This document shows, piece by piece, positions 6,379 through 9,198 of a stretch of DNA of 9,198 nucleotides. Position 1 is the stretch's first letter. Each line of letters opens with the position of its first letter. The notes beneath the pieces were generated by a model, which made no database searches, had not been told where the DNA came from, and saw nothing but the letters and a program-made list of their open reading frames with translations. The translations under genes were made by a program, and so were the position numbers. This DNA is from DASUZD01 sp036377055 (GTDB lineage Bacteria; Actinomycetota; Thermoleophilia; Gaiellales; Gaiellaceae), in contig DASUZD010000070.1 of NCBI GenBank assembly GCA_036377055.1, positions 1 to 9,198 of the forward strand, in the 5' to 3' direction.

Positions 6379-7113
6379 CTAGCGCCAGACGTGTCGGCCG
6401 ACGAGCGCGAGCGCCAGGCAAACGAGCGCCGCCGTGAGCGCCTTCAACGCCAGCTCCGGGACGCGCGACAGCGTTCCCGCGTCGATCGATTCCTCACGCC
6501 CGTCTGCAAACCGAATCGTCCCGGAGACGGACTCGACACGTCTCCGTACCGCGCGAACCGGGGTCGAGAGCTGGCGCTGCGCGAGGCTCGAGAACGTCGC
6601 GAAGAGCGCGGCCGCGACGGCCTCCGCCCGAATACGCTCGGCCATCGCGAAGTAGCCGGTTATGACCGGGAACCCGCCCCACGAGCCGGCGAACCACCAG
6701 TCGCCGTGGAAGCGGCCGCCGAAGAGCTCGAGGTTGTACGCGACGACGAGGAAGCCTCCGCACGCGACGAGAACGAGCAGCCAGAGGTCGCGTGCGATCG
6801 CGACGCCGACGCCGATCGCGACCGCACCGGCGATCGAGGCCACCGCGAGCGCGACGAGCGTCCGGTTGCCGATTCGCGTCCGGAGCGGCCGGCCCTGGAG
6901 CTCGTCGAGCGCGTGCGCGCCGATCCCGAGCGCGAGGAAGAACGCGGCGAGCGCGAGGCCGAGGAGCGGGAAGTCGAGGTGCGGCGCGAGGCCGGCGCCG
7001 ATCGCCACGTACGACAGGTGCCAGAGCGTGTACGGCGGGTGGAGGAGCGTTACGTAGTCGCGCCAGCCGCCGGGCGCGAGCGCGTAGAACGCCGGCCGCG
7101 CCTCGTGCGTCAC
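6379..7113 (-). CDS. UbiA-like polytopic membrane protein with degenerate Asp motifs
   Basis: The 244-aa protein has six to seven hydrophobic segments. The layout resembles the UbiA prenyltransferase superfamily: HPPYTLWHLSYVAIGAGL at the first helix, a DELQGRPL turn (70-77) where the first Asp-rich loop and NRPL-type motif should be, and AYNLELFGGRFHGDWWFAGSWGGFPVITGYFA in the middle. Normal members carry NDxxDxxxD and a second Asp motif that bind Mg-diphosphate. Here the first is reduced to ALDELQG and the second loop (SLAQRQLSTPVRAVRRRV) has no Asp. A polar 40-residue loop (181-220) precedes the final helix. GTG 7113 overlaps the methyltransferase stop as GTGA. The link to quinone prenylation is suggested by that neighbour, but the missing residues argue for a different or non-catalytic role. 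Confidence 0.6.
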   Translation of the reverse strand: MTHEARPAFYALAPGGWRDYVTLLHPPYTLWHLSYVAIGAGLAPHLDFPLLGLALAAFFLALGIGAHALDELQGRPLRTRIGNRTLVALAVASIAGAVAIGVGVAIARDLWLLVLVACGGFLVVAYNLELFGGRFHGDWWFAGSWGGFPVITGYFAMAERIRAEAVAAALFATFSSLAQRQLSTPVRAVRRRVESVSGTIRFADGREESIDAGTLSRVPELALKALTAALVCLALALVGRHVWR

Positions 7114-7829
7114 GCCTTCCGCCCCCAGACGACCACGCCGCCGGCCAGGCTGAGCCGTCGTGCCCGAGCGTCCTCGATGCCAGCGGCTCGCCAGAGCTCG
7201 AGCAGGCGGTCGAGCGGATACACGCGCCAGAAATCGCGGATGCTCGAGCCGAGGAAGTCGCCGACCTCGCGCCAGCCGGGCGAGATCGCGCGGCCGGCGA
7301 GCGGCAGCGCGGCGCGCACGTAGAGCTCCCACGCCGGCCGCCAGATGCCCTCGGGAAGCCCGAACTCGAGCATCGCCATCGTCGAGCCGGGCCGCAGCAC
7401 GCACGCGAGCTCGCGCAGGGTCGAAGCGGGGTCCTCGACGTAGCGAAGGAGGTAGGTGAACGTGAGCCCGTCGAACGAAGCGTCCTCGAACGCGAGTCGC
7501 TGCGCGTCCCCCTCGACCAGCCGGATGCGACCGCCGAGCCCGGCCTCGCCGACCCGAATGCGTGCGGTTGCGAGCATCTCCGGGCTCTGGTCGAGCCCCA
7601 CCACCGAACAGCCGGTGCGGCGGGCGAGCTCGATCGCCACCGCCGCCGTGCCGGTCGCGACGTCGAGCACCGTCTGCGCGGGGCCGACGTCGAGCCGCGA
7701 GACGAGGAAGTGCCGCCAGCGCGGGTCCTGTCCGAGCGAAAGCACGCGGCTGTAGCGGTCGTAGCTTCCGCCGAGCGGCGCAAACAGGCGCCGAGCCCGT
7801 CTCGTCCGCTCGGAAAGCGCTTCGGTCAA
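7110..7829 (-). CDS. UbiE/MenG-type SAM-dependent methyltransferase
   Basis: The 239-aa class I methyltransferase has the UbiE/COQ5 opening YDRYSRVLSLGQDPRWRHFL (23-42), SAM motif I LDVATGTAAVA (55-65), the acidic residue after strand two (GLDQSPEML, Asp80), GDAQRLAFEDASFDGLTFTYLLRYVED (107-133) and LRPGSTMAMLEFGLP (145-159). UbiE/MenG enzymes methylate demethylmenaquinone or related quinones as the last step of menaquinone synthesis. Motif I is GTAA rather than the usual GTGD, and LLRYVED replaces the common GLRNVxD, so it may be a paralogue with another substrate. TTG 7829 is the only plausible start before the signature and has no Shine-Dalgarno site. The stop overlaps the UbiA-like gene by 4 nt. 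Confidence 0.85.
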   Translation of the reverse strand: MTEALSERTRRARRLFAPLGGSYDRYSRVLSLGQDPRWRHFLVSRLDVGPAQTVLDVATGTAAVAIELARRTGCSVVGLDQSPEMLATARIRVGEAGLGGRIRLVEGDAQRLAFEDASFDGLTFTYLLRYVEDPASTLRELACVLRPGSTMAMLEFGLPEGIWRPAWELYVRAALPLAGRAISPGWREVGDFLGSSIRDFWRVYPLDRLLELWRAAGIEDARARRLSLAGGVVVWGRKA

Positions 7830-7836
7830 GAGGTCG

Positions 7837-7842
7837 AGTCTA
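7837..7842 (-). promoter_or_regulatory. -10 box for the methyltransferase operon (leaderless candidate)
   Basis: TAGACT on the - strand fits TANNNT and ends 7 nt before TTG 7829, so transcription could begin at or next to the start codon. No clear -35 is visible. It shares two bases with the opposing -10 box. Confidence 0.42.
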
Positions 7843-7846
7843 AGCT
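7841..7846 (+). promoter_or_regulatory. -10 box for the 183-aa gene (leaderless candidate)
   Basis: TAAGCT fits TANNNT and occupies exactly -12 to -7 if transcription begins at the G of GTG 7853. There is no Shine-Dalgarno sequence before that GTG, as expected for a leaderless transcript. No clear -35 is visible. Confidence 0.48.
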
Positions 7847-7852
7847 TCGGCC

Positions 7853-8404
7853 GTGGCTCTGAGCGACGAGCTGAGCCGCGTCGCCGAGGCCGCGGCCGCG
7901 CACGCGGCGCCGCGCGAGGAGCTCGCCGGGATCCTCCCGAGCGAGCCGCGCGCGGGGCGGCGGGCGTACCTCTGCGCGTTCACCGGCAACGGCGACCGCA
8001 GCTGGCTCGCGCTCGACGCAGCCGGCGCGCCGATCTCGAGCCGCGAGCTCCTCCGCGAAGCGGTGTCGATCGCCGCCCTCTGCGAGCTCGCGGACGACGC
8101 CGCCGGCGGCGGGTCGCTCGAGGAGCTGCGCGCGGAGCTCGCGACGCTTCGGCTGACCGAGAACCTGCCGGGGATCGACGAGGCCGAGGAGGCCGCGCTC
8201 GAGCTCGAGCGGACGCTCGGCGCGCCGCCGCGACTCGCGTCCCCGGAGCACCTCGACGCCGTCGGCGCCGCGACCCGAAAGCTCGAATTGGCGCTCGGCA
8301 CTGCGGGCGCCTCGCCGTTCGCTGAAGCGATGAAGCAGGGCAGGGTCGCAATCGACGCGCTCACGCAGGAGGTGGAGAACGCGTACAAGGTGCCGCTCGA
8401 GTGA
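7853..8404 (+). CDS. Protein of unknown function, 183 aa
   Basis: I do not recognise a named family. The protein is soluble and mostly helical. An N-terminal acidic helix (1-29) is followed by RRAYLCAFTGNGDRSWLALDAAGAPI (36-61), which reads like a small beta sheet, then helices REAVSIAALCELADDAAGG (68-86), EELRAELATLRLTE (90-103), a helix of about 109-122, and a C-terminal helical pair (133-176). It has no signal peptide, membrane segment, metal-binding cluster or nucleotide-binding loop. GTG 7853 lies 23 bp from the divergent methyltransferase start, with a leaderless-type -10 box. Its stop overlaps the dehydrogenase start, so the two are expressed together. Clean coding bias supports a real gene. 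Confidence 0.8.
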   Translation: MALSDELSRVAEAAAAHAAPREELAGILPSEPRAGRRAYLCAFTGNGDRSWLALDAAGAPISSRELLREAVSIAALCELADDAAGGGSLEELRAELATLRLTENLPGIDEAEEAALELERTLGAPPRLASPEHLDAVGAATRKLELALGTAGASPFAEAMKQGRVAIDALTQEVENAYKVPLE

Positions 8405-9180
8405 TGCTCGAGCCTGGCGCGCTGAAAGACCGCGTAGCGCTCGTCACCGGCGGCGGGACGGGGCTCGGTCGGGCGATGGGGCTCGAGCTCTCGCGGCTCG
8501 GCGCTTCGGTCGCGGTGCTCGGCCGCCGGCGGGAGCCGCTCGAGGAGACGGTCGCCGCGATGGGCCGGGGCGTTGCGGTTCCGGCCGACGTGCGTGACCC
8601 AGAGGCCGTCGCCGCCGCGTTCGACGCCGCCGAGGCGAAACTCGGCCCGCTCACGACGGTCGTGAACAACGCGGCCGGCAACTTCCTCGTCCGCGCCGAG
8701 GAGCTCTCGCCGAACGGCTGGCGCGCCGTCGTCGGCATCGTCCTCGACGGCACGTTCTACTGCTCGCGAGAGCTCGGCCGTCGCGTCGCCGAGCGCGGCG
8801 GCGCGGGTGGGCAGATCGTGAATGTGATCGCGACCTACGCCTGGACGGGCGGCCCCGGAACGGTGCATTCGGCGGCGGCAAAGGCCGGGGTGCTGAGCCT
8901 GACGAGGACGCTGGCGGTCGAGTGGGCGAGGCTCGGGATCCGTGTGAACGCGGTCGCGCCGGGGCCGATCGACACGCCGCAGACGCGCGAACGACTCTGG
9001 CCGGACGAGGATCTCCGCCGGAGGCTGCTCGCCAAGATCCCGGCCGGCCGGTTCGGCCGCGAGGAGGAGGTCGCGAACCTCTGCGCGTATCTCGTCTCCG
9101 ACTTCGCGGCGTACATGACCGGCGAGGTCGTCACTCTCGACGGCGGCGCCTGGCTCGAAAAAGGTATGTTCGGAGCCTGA
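8401..9180 (+). CDS. Short-chain dehydrogenase, 2,4-dienoyl-CoA reductase-like
   Basis: The 259-aa Rossmann-fold oxidoreductase has the cofactor loop TGGGTGLG (16-23), GRRREPL (41-47) after strand two whose arginines favour NADPH, DVRD (63-66) and NNAAGN (89-94). The best match from memory is the DECR group: ATYAWTGGPGTVHSAAAKAGV (144-164) aligns with ATYAETGSGF...SASAKAGV of mitochondrial dienoyl-CoA reductase, followed by LAVEWARLGIRVNAVAPGPI and GRFGREEEVANL. Tyr146 and Lys161 would be the catalytic pair; the classic SDR YxxxK position holds Ser157. The likely role is NADPH-dependent reduction in unsaturated fatty-acid beta-oxidation. The start is GTG 8401 (GTGA overlap with the upstream stop) or ATG 8404 (TGATG); AAGGTG lies about 8 nt before the GTG. 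Confidence 0.88.
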   Translation: MMLEPGALKDRVALVTGGGTGLGRAMGLELSRLGASVAVLGRRREPLEETVAAMGRGVAVPADVRDPEAVAAAFDAAEAKLGPLTTVVNNAAGNFLVRAEELSPNGWRAVVGIVLDGTFYCSRELGRRVAERGGAGGQIVNVIATYAWTGGPGTVHSAAAKAGVLSLTRTLAVEWARLGIRVNAVAPGPIDTPQTRERLWPDEDLRRRLLAKIPAGRFGREEEVANLCAYLVSDFAAYMTGEVVTLDGGAWLEKGMFGA

Positions 9181-9198
9181 TGGAAGGCGGCGGCTTCA
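9180..9198 (+). CDS. Likely start of a further gene, cut by window edge
   Basis: The dehydrogenase ends in TGATGG, so ATG 9180 overlaps its stop by one base and opens a frame MEGGGF that runs off the window. The overlap style matches other junctions here. Six codons are too few to say anything about the product. Confidence 0.35.

Overview
The window is very GC-rich, with strong G/C bias at third codon positions and frequent GTG and TTG starts. Genes are packed with 1 to 32 nt overlaps. Together with the PimA-like glycosyltransferase and the gene styles, this suggests a high-GC actinobacterium, possibly of the class Thermoleophilia. That placement is an inference; the window has no rRNA or phylogenetic marker I could use. 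I see no mobile element, CRISPR array, tRNA, rRNA or phage gene, and no break in composition that would point to recent transfer.

Left block, + strand (1-3118): the 3' part of a PimA-like GT4 glycosyltransferase whose start lies off the window, a flippase-like UPF0104/LPG_synthase_TM membrane protein, and a shortened glycerate kinase. The three overlap in series, so they are almost certainly co-transcribed. The first two fit a 'make a glycolipid, then move it across the membrane' pair. The kinase is central carbon metabolism.

Middle block, - strand (7829 down to 3115): a UbiE/MenG-type methyltransferase, a UbiA-like polytopic membrane protein that lacks the usual aspartate motifs, a membrane-anchored protein with a very long proline-free coiled coil, a 67-aa protein of unknown function, a non-coding gap of about 270 nt, then xseA and xseB (exonuclease VII). 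The first three are tightly linked; the 67-aa gene follows after 78 nt. The gap holds several hairpins and a G-quadruplex motif, so xseAB probably has its own promoter. The last - strand gene and the last gene of the left block share one palindromic CTAG as their stop codons.

Right block, + strand (7853-9198): a 183-aa protein of unknown function, then a DECR-like short-chain dehydrogenase overlapping it by a few bases, then the likely start of another gene cut by the window edge. The divergent starts of the middle and right blocks are only 23 bp apart, with face-to-face TANNNT -10 boxes placed as expected for leaderless transcripts.

Most of the window is ordinary chromosomal housekeeping. 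The least explained parts are the methyltransferase/UbiA-like/coiled-coil/67-aa cluster, the structured gap before xseA, and the divergent promoter. I do not see a clear new defence or mobile system.
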